Source: Rhizobium sp. R634 (GTDB lineage: Bacteria; Pseudomonadota; Alphaproteobacteria; Rhizobiales; Rhizobiaceae). From it: a stretch of DNA of 64,000 nt. Made by a program: the position numbers and the translations under genes. Positions 25,704-36,115 of this stretch are shown one piece after another. The notes under the pieces were generated by a model. That model did no database searches. It had not been told where the DNA came from and worked only from the letters and a program-made list of their open reading frames with translations. How positions within the stretch are numbered: position 1 is the stretch's first letter; each line of letters begins with the position of its first letter. The stretch lies in the NCBI RefSeq assembly GCF_002211305.1, contig NZ_LOKW01000004.1:62001-126000 (forward strand). Direction: 5' to 3'.

Positions 25704-26201
25704 ATGGGAAAAATTCGTGAGCCCGCACTGCCGGAGGGCCTGGTCGATACCACCGATTTCCAGAAAAGATTCTGGGCAGTTCAACGCATTTCCTGGATCA
25801 TCTTCACGCTCCTCCTGGTCGCCTGCCTATTGGGTTTGCTTGGGCGGGGAGGTGCGTTTTCACGCCAAACCCTCGTATTGCCGGAGGGTTCGGTAGATTT
25901 CCCGGCCATTTCGCGGTGGAATGCTCCCGAGCACATGATCTTGAACTTTGGGCCGTCATCCGAAGACAGGGTCTTCACGGTCGACGCGGAATTTCTTCAA
26001 ACATTTTCGATAGAGGGGATCGATCCGCCTCAAAAGACGACCTTCGCCCGAAATGGCCGGATAGGCTACGTATTCCCCGCCGACCCGGCAGGACCAGCGC
26101 AGATCGTGTTCCGCCTGCAGACGGAGCTTGCCGGTCCACGACGCGCCACCGTCGGGATCGGTGCTGATACCCGCACCCAATCGACTTTCATCTTTCCGTG
26201 A
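25704..26201 (+). CDS. Membrane-anchored hypothetical protein
   Basis: A 165-residue protein with a cytoplasmic N-terminus of about 30 residues, one membrane helix (WIIFTLLLVACLLGLLG, about 34-50) and a periplasmic domain of about 110 residues rich in beta strands. The ATG at 25704 follows AGGGAG. It is followed 10 bases later by a DUF421 membrane protein, so they probably form one operon and possibly one complex. I do not recognise the domain. Confidence 0.7.
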   Translation: MGKIREPALPEGLVDTTDFQKRFWAVQRISWIIFTLLLVACLLGLLGRGGAFSRQTLVLPEGSVDFPAISRWNAPEHMILNFGPSSEDRVFTVDAEFLQTFSIEGIDPPQKTTFARNGRIGYVFPADPAGPAQIVFRLQTELAGPRRATVGIGADTRTQSTFIFP

Positions 26202-26211
26202 GGGCGCCACC

Positions 26212-26664
26212 GTGGATGCCGTATTACGCGGACTGACGATCTATTTCACGCTGCTTGTGATCATCCGCCTGTCGGGAAGACGGACGCTCGCTCAGATGAC
26301 ACCCTTCGATCTCGTCATCGTGCTGGTGATCTCCGAAACCACGCAGCAGGCGATGCTCGGAGACGACTTTTCGATCACCAACTCCGTCATCCTGATCCTG
26401 ACGCTGTTCACGACTGACATCGGGCTGTCTTACGTGAAGAGATGGTGGCCGCGCGCTGGCCACGTCATTGATGGCGTGCCGACTGTACTCGTGACGGATG
26501 GCGTCTATGACGAGCGTGCCCTCAAGGGAGCCAGGCTGCAAAAGGAAGACGTCATGGAGGCGGCTCGGAGCCAGGAAGGCATCGAGAGCGTTACGGAAAT
26601 CAAATTTGCGATTCTCGAAGTCAGCGGCGCCATCAGCATCATCAAAAAGCAAAAATCCGACTGA
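26212..26664 (+). CDS. DUF421 (YetF-like) membrane protein
   Basis: A 150-residue protein. Two to three membrane helices in the first 85 residues (LRGLTIYFTLLVIIRLSGRRTLAQMTPFDLVIVLVISE, then TNSVILILTLFTTDIGLSYV) are followed by the small YetF domain (GVPTVLVTDGVYDERALKGARLQKEDVMEAAR). R-x-GRRTLAQMTPFDLV is the family signature. Members are linked to sporulation or stress in other bacteria, without a known reaction. A GTG start is used after GAGGG. It is 10 bases after the gene before it, and both follow the stress promoter at 25652. Confidence 0.82.
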   Translation: MDAVLRGLTIYFTLLVIIRLSGRRTLAQMTPFDLVIVLVISETTQQAMLGDDFSITNSVILILTLFTTDIGLSYVKRWWPRAGHVIDGVPTVLVTDGVYDERALKGARLQKEDVMEAARSQEGIESVTEIKFAILEVSGAISIIKKQKSD

Positions 26665-26715
26665 CGATCGATATTCTATCGTGACGCCCAATCGGGACAT
26701 CGAAACAAGATCACG

Positions 26716-26740
26716 GGAACTCTCGTCTTTCTCGAAAGTT
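26716..26740 (+). promoter_or_regulatory. EcfG-type general stress promoter
   Basis: GGAAC (26716-26720), 17 bases, GTT (26738-26740), 28 bases before the ATG at 26769. Confidence 0.7.
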
Positions 26741-26768
26741 CGGCAGACCATCAACCGAGGAGATCCCG

Positions 26769-27296
26769 ATGAAACGCCTTGTTATTGCTTCGCTCGCCGT
26801 CTCTCTTGCCGTTCCCGCTTTTGCGCAATCCGCCGCCGAAAAGACGGGCGTCAATTCCTTGATGGGCGTCCCGCCGAAAACGGAGGATTTCGTCCAGGAA
26901 GCAGCCGCCAGCGATATGTTCGAAATCGCCTCCAGCAAACTCGCTGCCGAGCGCGGCGACGATGCGACGAAGGCCTTTGCGCAGCAGATGGTCGCCGATC
27001 ATCAGAAGACCAGCGACGAACTCAAGGCACTGGTGTCGAGCGGCAAGGTCAAGGCAACCCTTCCGAGCGCCATGACATCGGAGCAGCAGAGCATGCTCGA
27101 CAAGCTGAACGGCCTGCAGGGAGACGATTTCAACAAGCAATATCACTCTGATCAGGAAGCCGCTCACGAGGACGCAGTCGATCTCTTCAAGCGATATGGC
27201 GACGAAGGGGACAATCCCGAGCTGAAGGCCTGGGCCGCAGCCACACGTCCCGCCCTGGAGCATCATCTCCAGATGGCCGAGGAACTCAACAAATAA
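26769..27296 (+). CDS. Secreted DUF4142 family protein
   Basis: A 175-residue exported protein: Sec signal peptide MKRLVIASLAVSLAVPAFA, then a DUF4142 ferritin-like four-helix bundle (AAASDMFEIASSKLAAERG, FAQQMVADHQKTSDEL, EAAHEDAVDLFKRYG, ARPALEHHLQMAEEL-type helix at the end). Many rhizobial copies are stress induced. The ATG follows CGAGGAG. The promoter in front fits the general stress pattern. It ends the stress island; the next gene converges on it. Its biochemical role is unknown. Confidence 0.85.
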   Translation: MKRLVIASLAVSLAVPAFAQSAAEKTGVNSLMGVPPKTEDFVQEAAASDMFEIASSKLAAERGDDATKAFAQQMVADHQKTSDELKALVSSGKVKATLPSAMTSEQQSMLDKLNGLQGDDFNKQYHSDQEAAHEDAVDLFKRYGDEGDNPELKAWAAATRPALEHHLQMAEELNK

Positions 27297-27332
27297 GCCT
27301 CAGAAGCGTGAGGCGTTACCCCCGCGACCGGC

Positions 27333-28097
27333 TCAAAATGACAGGTCGAGCACCCTGCCCTCGAACAGGCGATCGCGAGACCCTTCGAGATGCGCTTTCA
27401 TTAACCGTTGCGCATCGTCGGCGCGACCGTCGGCGATCGCCTTGTAGATGGCGTTGTGCTCCTCATAGACCTGTTCCAGCCCCTGGCGTGGGCCGAGCAG
27501 GGAGAGGCCGTGGAGATGCATGCCGACGGCGATATGGGCCTTCAGCGCATCAATCGACGCGGTGTAATAATGATTGTTGGCCGCTTCCGTCACGGCGCGA
27601 TGGAAGGTGAAATCGGCGTCTGCGCGGTGAAGCTGGTGGCTTGTCGCCTCGCGCAGATCCGCCAGCGCGCTGGCGATCTTCTGGATCGCCTGCTCATTGC
27701 GCCGCTTGGCGGCGAAATAGGCGGCGGCCGGCTCTATCGTCAGGCGGAATTCGTAGCAGCGCTGAATATCGGCAATGGTCTTGACGGGCGAATAGGCAAG
27801 CTGCGTCGTCGGCGAGCCATGGGCGCTGACGAAGGTGCCGGCGCCTTGCCGGGCATAGACCATGCCCTGATCACGCAGCCGCGCCAGCGCATCCCGGACG
27901 ATCGGCCGGGAAACGCCCAGCATCGAGGCCAGCTCGTGTTCGCCGGGAAGGCGTGAATCCGGCGGATAGTTTCCGCCGCGAATGCGCTCGAGCAGCTGGT
28001 CGAAGACACGATCGACCAGCTTGACGGCCTTGCCGCGTTCGGGCTTGCCCGGCGGGCCGGCTTCCGCGTTCAAAGATTCGCCATTCGCTTCAACCAC
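27333..28097 (-). CDS. GntR family regulator (FadR/FCD subfamily)
   Basis: A 254-residue regulator. The winged helix is at about 28-95 (LPGEHELASMLGVSRPIVRDALARLRDQGMVYARQGAGTFV), and a C-terminal FCD domain with metal-ligand pattern follows (FRLTIEPAAA, DADFTFHRAVTEAANN, EHNAIYKAI). It is the last gene of the seven-gene operon that starts with the peptide-type binding protein, 24 bases after the acid-sugar kinase, so it is the likely regulator of the cluster. FCD regulators usually bind small carboxylates. Its candidate operator is TTTTGTC-N5-GACAAAA at 35063-35081. Confidence 0.9.
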   Translation of the reverse strand: MVEANGESLNAEAGPPGKPERGKAVKLVDRVFDQLLERIRGGNYPPDSRLPGEHELASMLGVSRPIVRDALARLRDQGMVYARQGAGTFVSAHGSPTTQLAYSPVKTIADIQRCYEFRLTIEPAAAYFAAKRRNEQAIQKIASALADLREATSHQLHRADADFTFHRAVTEAANNHYYTASIDALKAHIAVGMHLHGLSLLGPRQGLEQVYEEHNAIYKAIADGRADDAQRLMKAHLEGSRDRLFEGRVLDLSF

Positions 28098-28121
28098 GTC
28101 ATTCTCCCCGACGGTATCCTA

Positions 28122-29182
28122 CTAGGCCGCCTGATTCCGAAGAACCAGTCTTAGCAAACTATCGGGCGTGCCGAAGCCCCCCGACTTGACGGCGCACCGA
28201 AAATGCCGCCCGTCAGCGGCCGTGACATCGAACCAGGGAATACCGGCTTCGATCTCGCCCTTCGGCACCAGCACGCTGACCCCAAGTGCACGGAAAACGG
28301 CAAGGGCGGTATCGCCGCCGCCGACCATCAGCATATCCGCCCTCGTATCACCGATGACAGTCCTGACGCCTGCCGCAAAGCGGCTGGCGACGAGCCCGGC
28401 ATCGGCCGCCATGTCGCCGGTGCAGCGCAGCAACACGGGCAGCGCCAGGCCCTCTCCGCATTCGATCTTACCCATCGGCGCGTCCACCACCATGCGCAGG
28501 GAACCCGAGGCTTCGAGCCGGTTCATCTGGACTTCGGTAATCGGATCGCGCGAGCCGAAGGCAAACAGGGTGCGCGGCGTCGCAGCAAACTCCGTCGCCG
28601 GCCGGCCTGCCTCGCCGAGCCAGCGGGCGAGCGCCGCGCCGAGGCCGCGCGCACCGACCGCGAGCGTCTTTCGCCAGTCATGACCTTCAGCGATCTGGTC
28701 GAGGTCGCTATCGTCCTCGGCATCGGCAACGACGACATTTTCCGCGCCTCTGTCCTCGAACAACTTGGCGATCGGCAGCGGCTTGTTGACGCCGCGTCCG
28801 ACGACACAGCCCCGGTAAGTCAGGCGCTCCTGATCGGGAATGGCGGGCGCCACGAGAATATTCTGCAGGCCGAACACATCCGCCAGCACCAGGCTTTCGG
28901 CCGCGACATTGCCCTTCAGCCGGGAGTCGATCTTCTTCATGATGATGCCGGGCTTCACGTCGCGAAACATCCTGGCCGCCGATCGGACCCTGTCGGCGGC
29001 TTCACGCTCGCCAAGGGCGCGAGAGGCGGTATTGACGACGACGACATCGCACCCGGTGGCAACCGCATCCTGCGCCGCCTCGATATCGACGGCGACCGCG
29101 ACCGAAAGGCCGGCCGCGACGAAGGGCGTGCCGGTGTCGAGCGCGCCCGTCAGATCGTCGGCAATGATCGCGGCCTTCAGCG

Positions 29183-29186
<4 letters not shown>
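28122..29186 (-). CDS. Four-carbon acid sugar kinase family protein (DUF1537)
   Basis: A 354-residue kinase. IADDLTGALDTG (about 8-19) is the N-terminal substrate-binding motif, KKIDSRLKGNV (about 84-94) follows, and GSRDPIT, GGGDTA and SGGFG in the second half fit the ATP-binding domain. Characterised members (OtnK, DtnK, LtnK types) phosphorylate L- or D-erythronate or threonate at the 4 position, and the product is oxidised by PdxA2. A PdxA homologue is encoded in the other arm of this cluster. At about 350 residues it is shorter than the usual 410-430. The start overlaps the stop of the ATPase gene by 4 bases. Confidence 0.87.
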
Positions 29187-31178
<1,992 letters not shown>

Positions 31179-31182
<4 letters not shown>

Positions 31183-32138
31183 TTGCTGCCCCGCGGATTG
31201 AGCGCGTCGTTGAGGCCGTCGCCGAGGAAGCTGAAGGCAACCGAGGCAAGGCCGAGCACGGCCGCCGGAGCGGCGAGAAGATGCGGATAATGCTGCCAGA
31301 CGCGAAGGCCGTCCGAGATCATGTTGCCCCAGCTCGGCGTCGGCGGGTTAACCCCGACCCCGAGGAAGCTGAAGGCGCTCTCCAGCACCATCGCCGTGCC
31401 GAGACCGGCGCTGACCGAGACGATCAGCGGCCCGAGTGCATTCGGCACGACATAGCGCTTGATGATCACCCAGTTCGAAAGCCCGAGCGCCTGGGCCGCG
31501 GTAATATAGGGCCGGCTGCGGATCGACAGAACCTGGGCGCGCACCAGGCGGGCATAGGGCGGCCAGGAGATCAGCGCCATCGACCCGAAAACGAGGATGA
31601 AATCCACCCAGATCGTCTGGCGGTAGAAGGGATTGAGGGTCTCGAGATAGCGCGCTTCCATCCATCGGGTGATCGGCGATTTCAGCGAGGCGTTGATGAC
31701 GACGACGAGCAGCAGGTTGGGGACCGACATCGTGACGTCGGTCAGCCACATGATGGCGCGGTCGAAGGGATTGCCGAAGAAACCGGCCACCGCGCCGAGG
31801 GTGAGGCCGATCAGCACGGCGAAGAAGGTGACGATAACGGCGACGAGGAAGGCAGTGCGCGTGCCGAAGACGACGCGGCTGAAGACGTCGCGGCCGAGAT
31901 CATCGGTTCCGAAGAGGTGGCTCATCGACGGCAGTGCGTTGCGGGCGTTGAGGTCCTGACTGAGATAATCATAGGGCGTGAGATACGGCCCGAAGATCGC
32001 GGTGAAGGCGAGGATCAGGACCACGACGAGGCCGAAGACGGCGAGCTTGTTGCGCCGCAGCCGATGCCAGGCGTCGCGCCACAGGCTGACCGGCGGCTCC
32101 TCGATGGTCTCGGTGGTGGAAAGAGGGATTGCGGACAT
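31179..32138 (-). CDS. Peptide-type ABC transporter permease (OppC/DppC)
   Basis: A 319-residue permease. The N-terminal OppC segment (WRDAWHRLRRNKLAVFGLVVVLILAF) is followed by about five more membrane helices. The cytoplasmic loop AAQALGLSNWVIIKRYVVPNALGP near residue 220 faces the ATPases. The start at 32138 gives the normal family length; the open frame continues upstream only as antisense of other genes. It follows OppB by 2 bases and overlaps OppD by 4. Confidence 0.9.
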
Positions 32139-32140
32139 GG

Positions 32141-33097
32141 TCAGCGGCTCCTTCTTGAATCGTTGGCGCGCGGATCGAGCAGCGGATAGAGCACGTCCAC
32201 CAGCAGGTTCGACACCATCACCAGGAAGGATCCGATCAGTGTGATCGCCAGGATGACGGGATAATCGGAATTGATCAGCGCCTGCACCGTCAGGCGGCCG
32301 AGGCCCGGCAGGCCGAAGACGAGTTCGACGAAGATGGCTCCGTTGACGATGGTGATCATGATCAGGCCGAGCTGGGTCACTACGGGCGTCAGCACCGGCC
32401 GCAGGATATGGCGCAGCGCCACGACGATCTCCGGCACGCCCTTGGCGCGCGCGGTGCGGACGAAATCCTCCGACAGCACCTCGATGACGGCGGCGCGCGT
32501 CTGGCGCACGATCAGCGCGATCGGCTGGAAGGAGAGCACCAGCAGCGGCAACAGGATGCGGACATCGAAGATGCCGCCCCAGCCATAGGGCACGCTCGTG
32601 CTCGGCAAGAGGACGATGAGGCCGACCATCAGCAGCGGACCGGCGACATAGGCGGGGATCGCCCAGAGGAAGAGCGCCGAGCCCAGAATGACGTAGTCGA
32701 GGCGCGAATTCTGGTTCAGCGCCGCGATCATGCCGAGCGGGATCGCGACGACGGCCGTCAGGATGATGGAACAGAGGGCAAGCTGGAAGGAGACGGGTGC
32801 CGCGGCCGAAACCATCGCCCAGACGGCGCGGCCCGATGTCAGCGAATTGCCGAACTGGCCGTGCAGCAGGTTCCAGATGTAAAGGCCGAATTGCTCGATG
32901 AAGGGCTTGTTGAGACCGGCACTTTCGCGAATAGCCTCGATGCGTTGCGGATTGTAGGCGACGTCGCCGGGCGCGCGCAGGAAGATGAGCTTGATCGGAT
33001 CGCCGGCGCCGTAGAAAGCCAGCGCGTAGACGGCCAGCATCACCACGAGAACGGACGGAATCCAGATGGCGAACCGGGTTAGCACGTAGCGCAGCAA
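32141..33097 (-). CDS. Peptide-type ABC transporter permease (OppB/DppB)
   Basis: A permease of about 318 residues with the classical OppB start (LLRYVLTRFAIWIPSVLVVMLAVY) and the loop RTARAKGVPEIVVALRHILRP near residue 200. No ATG is available. A TTG at 33097 lies 5 bases behind GGAGG and gives the usual start; a GTG at 33103 overlaps the ribosome site. It lies 128-135 bases after the binding-protein gene and 2 bases before OppC. Confidence 0.88.
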   Translation of the reverse strand: MLRYVLTRFAIWIPSVLVVMLAVYALAFYGAGDPIKLIFLRAPGDVAYNPQRIEAIRESAGLNKPFIEQFGLYIWNLLHGQFGNSLTSGRAVWAMVSAAAPVSFQLALCSIILTAVVAIPLGMIAALNQNSRLDYVILGSALFLWAIPAYVAGPLLMVGLIVLLPSTSVPYGWGGIFDVRILLPLLVLSFQPIALIVRQTRAAVIEVLSEDFVRTARAKGVPEIVVALRHILRPVLTPVVTQLGLIMITIVNGAIFVELVFGLPGLGRLTVQALINSDYPVILAITLIGSFLVMVSNLLVDVLYPLLDPRANDSRRSR

Positions 33098-33231
33098 GGC
33101 CACCTCCCACCTGTTGTACGATGCGTTCCCGCCCTTTGCTAAAGCCCGGCGGATCGCCTCTCTTCTTCTTGAAACTTGCGCGAAGGCTTTGCGGCCCTCG
33201 CGCGCTCATCGCCAGAAACGATAGTTCCGGA

Positions 33232-34869
33232 TCAGCCGATGGAGATGTTCCAGGGCTCGGCGATCTGCCAGTCGAGGTTCTTCTCCATGCCCTTGACCTC
33301 CTTGGTGGCCCAGCGCGACATCGCCTGAGAATACCATGGAATGAAGGCCCAATCCTCGCGGAACGCCTTCTGGGCTTCCTGGGCGAGAGTGACGCGCTGC
33401 GGATCGTCCGCAGCCTTGGTCGCCGCTTCCGCAAGAGCGCTGTCGACCTTGTCGTTCTTGTATCCGCCGAGCTTGTTCTGTGCGTTCGACGAGGTCGAGG
33501 CGATGCTGCCCGCCAGATAGGAAACGGCATCGGGAACACGGGTGCCGACGTCGTCGCGGAAGATCTGGACCGAGTTCTGGTCCGGACCGGCATAGGCGTC
33601 CTGCTGCGGCTTCATGTCGACGGCCGTGATGCCGAGATTCTGGCGCCACTGCTCGGCGATGAACTGGGCGGCGGCCTGAATGGCCGGCGCCGAGATGCCG
33701 ACGAACAGGAGCTTCGGCAGGCGCTCTGGCCCGCCATAGCTCGATTCGGCAAGCAGCTTCTTGGCGGCTGCCGGATCATAGGGAAAAGGCTCGAAGCCGG
33801 AATTGTCGGCGCCGGGAACCGAATTGAGGATCTGATCGGCCTTCTTGTGCGGCCCATCCGGATAGGAGGCCTTGAACAATCCGTCGCGATCGACCGCCAT
33901 GATCAGCGCCTGGCGCACCTTCGGATCGTCCATCGGCGCGCGGGAAGTGTTGAACCAGAAGTGCTGGCTGGTCGGGATCAGCGGGCCGGCCGAGAATTCC
34001 GGGCCGAGATCCTGAATGATCGTCGAGGTGACGAGCTCGGTATGGGCGTTGAACTCGCCCGACTTGATCAGCGACGTCGCAGTGACATTGTCCTCGATCG
34101 AGGTGATGTCGATGCGCGCAAGCTTCGGCTTCTGCCCGAAGAAGTTCTCGTTCGGCTCGAAGGTGATCTTGCCGGCATCGATATCGATGCTCGTCAGCTT
34201 GAACGGACCGGAGAAGACTGGGTTGTTCTCCGGCTTGTACCAGTCGATGATTTCCTCGCCGTCGCTGCCGCGCGACTGCGATGCCTTGGTGATCGGCGCG
34301 ATGTGGTTTGCGAGACGCATGAAGAAGATCGGATCGGCGGCGGCGAGCGTCACCACGACCGTCCCCTCGTCGGGCGTCGCGACACCGGTCAGTTCGTTGC
34401 CCGAGCCGGCGGCGATTTCGGCGTAGCCCTTGACCTTGCTCAGCACCTGGTCGGCGCGCTGGCTCTTGGTGTTCGGCATCGAGGCGACTTCCCACGATCC
34501 CTTGACATCGGCCGAGGTGATCTTGCTGCCGTCGGAGAAAACGGCCTTGGGGTCGATCTTGAAGGTCCAGATCGTGTTGTCGGCCGATTCCCAGCTGGTG
34601 AAGACGTACGGCTTGATATTGCCTTCGCTGTCGAAATACATCGGCGAAGCCCACCAGATCGAATTCCAGCGGAAGGTCCTGCCGCCGCCGCGCAGCGGCG
34701 ACCAATCCTGGTCGAAGGCCGGATGCGCGACCTTAAGGACCTGGCCTTCATCGGCCATCACGATACGGGCATTCATTCCGAAGACGGTGAGGCCGACGCC
34801 GGCAGCAAGGCCAAGCTTCAGCGCATTGCGACGCGAGATATTGGTTTTATCAGATTGATCAAAAGACAT
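33232..34869 (-). CDS. Peptide-type ABC transporter substrate-binding protein (SBP_bac_5)
   Basis: A 545-residue periplasmic binding protein of the DppA/OppA class. The N-terminus NISRRNALKLGLAAGVG is a twin-arginine-like signal. Family marks are TWTFKIDPKAVFSDGSKI-type sequence near 95-112, and VRQALIMAVDRDGLFKASYP near 290-310. The start at 34869 follows GGAGG. It is the first gene of the operon binding protein-oppBCDF-kinase-GntR. The ligand may be an acid sugar or sialic-acid-like compound rather than a peptide, judging from the linked enzymes; this is inference. Confidence 0.88.
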   Translation of the reverse strand: MSFDQSDKTNISRRNALKLGLAAGVGLTVFGMNARIVMADEGQVLKVAHPAFDQDWSPLRGGGRTFRWNSIWWASPMYFDSEGNIKPYVFTSWESADNTIWTFKIDPKAVFSDGSKITSADVKGSWEVASMPNTKSQRADQVLSKVKGYAEIAAGSGNELTGVATPDEGTVVVTLAAADPIFFMRLANHIAPITKASQSRGSDGEEIIDWYKPENNPVFSGPFKLTSIDIDAGKITFEPNENFFGQKPKLARIDITSIEDNVTATSLIKSGEFNAHTELVTSTIIQDLGPEFSAGPLIPTSQHFWFNTSRAPMDDPKVRQALIMAVDRDGLFKASYPDGPHKKADQILNSVPGADNSGFEPFPYDPAAAKKLLAESSYGGPERLPKLLFVGISAPAIQAAAQFIAEQWRQNLGITAVDMKPQQDAYAGPDQNSVQIFRDDVGTRVPDAVSYLAGSIASTSSNAQNKLGGYKNDKVDSALAEAATKAADDPQRVTLAQEAQKAFREDWAFIPWYSQAMSRWATKEVKGMEKNLDWQIAEPWNISIG

Positions 34870-35198
34870 GCGTTCCTCCCACGGTAAATTCGGCAGCGCT
34901 CTCCCTGCCCCTTGCCAGGCGCAGCACAATCCGGTCCCATATCGTTCTCCCGTTATTGTAAATATGTCAACAAAAAATCGCGTTTTTCAGTCGAACAAAA
35001 TATACCTCTAAAAATAAACAAACAAAATCAAATAGATAGTTTTTTGGTTTTCCACGAGGCCATTTTGTCTTCTTGACAAAAGCGCTGCAATGGAAAAGTT
35101 CTTGGCACTCCATCGCGACAGGCGAATGACAAATGCACGCGCAACCGGCCGGTTCGGAGATAGATCGGCAAGATGGGACGCGCCGAAGGGAGGACAGG
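34870..35198. promoter_or_regulatory. Divergent control region of the acid-sugar cluster
   Basis: A 329-base AT-rich region between the two arms, containing runs of A and T at 34975-35050 and the inverted repeat at 35063-35081. Both arms must be transcribed from here. I cannot pick -10 and -35 boxes with confidence. Confidence 0.5.
35063..35081. promoter_or_regulatory. Inverted repeat, candidate GntR operator
   Basis: TTTTGTC (35063-35069) and GACAAAA (35075-35081) are perfect 7-base arms around 5 bases. FadR/FCD regulators bind short inverted repeats of this general GTC/GAC form. A single half-site GACAAAA also occurs at 37555-37561, before the dehydrogenase gene. Confidence 0.45.
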
Positions 35199-36104
35199 AT
35201 GAGCCATCACAGGATCACGGGCGTTTTCAGCGCGGCCGCAACGCCGCTGACCGCAGAGAACAGGCCGGACCTTGCCCTTTTCACCGATCATTGCCGGCGG
35301 TTGCTGGCTGAGGGTTGCCATGGTGTGGCCCTGCTCGGCACGACCGGCGAGGCCAATTCCTTCTCCTCCAGCGAGCGCCGCGCCATTCTGGAAGCGGCGC
35401 TGGAAGCCGGCATTCCGGCCGACAGGCTGCTGCCGGGCACCGGCGTCGTCGCCATTCCCGAAACCGTGGAACTGACGCGGCACGCCCTGTCGGTCGGCGT
35501 CACCAAGGTCGTGATGCTGCCACCCTTCTACTACAAGGGCGTCTCCGACGACGGCCTCTTCGCCGCCTATTCGCAGGTGCTGGAAAAGATCGCCGACACG
35601 CGCCTGCAGGTCATTCTCTACCACATCCCTCAGGTTTCGGGCGTGCCGCTCTCCATCCCGCTGATCGGCCGGCTGATTGCCGCGTTCCCCGAAACCATCG
35701 TCGGAATCAAGGAATCTGCCGGTGATTTCAATAACATGCAGGCGATCATCGCCGCCTATCCCCGCTTCTCCGTTCTCGCTGGCGCCGATCCGCTGCTGCT
35801 GCCGCTCCTGAAGGCCGGCGGCGCGGGCTGCATTACCGCAACCTCCAATCTCGTGGCGGATTCGCTGCGCACCGTCTACGACCATGTCCATGACGAGGCG
35901 CGCGCCGCCGATGTCGAGGCGGCGCAGGCGCGCATCAACGCCTACCGCACGCTTTCCAACTCTTACGTCCAGATCCCGACCATCAAGGCAATGGTGGGGC
36001 TGAAGACAGGCAATCCCGCCTGGAAGCGCACACGCGCGCCGCTGCTGCCGCTCGGCGATGCTGACTATGCCGCGCTCGCCGAAAGCTACGCCAAGCTGCC
36101 TTGA
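35199..36104 (+). CDS. Dihydrodipicolinate synthase/N-acetylneuraminate lyase family aldolase
   Basis: A 301-residue class I aldolase of the DapA/NanA family. GTTGEANSFSSSER (about 45-58) binds the keto-acid carboxylate, YHIPQVSG near 145 holds the catalytic tyrosine, and GIKESAGDF near 170 the Schiff-base lysine. It would cleave or form a bond to pyruvate or a related keto acid. The start at 35199 follows GGGAGGACAGG. It is the first gene of the right-hand arm, followed by the sialidase-like gene with an overlapping ribosome site. It is probably not the biosynthetic DapA, given this context. Confidence 0.88.
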   Translation: MSHHRITGVFSAAATPLTAENRPDLALFTDHCRRLLAEGCHGVALLGTTGEANSFSSSERRAILEAALEAGIPADRLLPGTGVVAIPETVELTRHALSVGVTKVVMLPPFYYKGVSDDGLFAAYSQVLEKIADTRLQVILYHIPQVSGVPLSIPLIGRLIAAFPETIVGIKESAGDFNNMQAIIAAYPRFSVLAGADPLLLPLLKAGGAGCITATSNLVADSLRTVYDHVHDEARAADVEAAQARINAYRTLSNSYVQIPTIKAMVGLKTGNPAWKRTRAPLLPLGDADYAALAESYAKLP

Positions 36105-36115
36105 GGAGATCCGCC

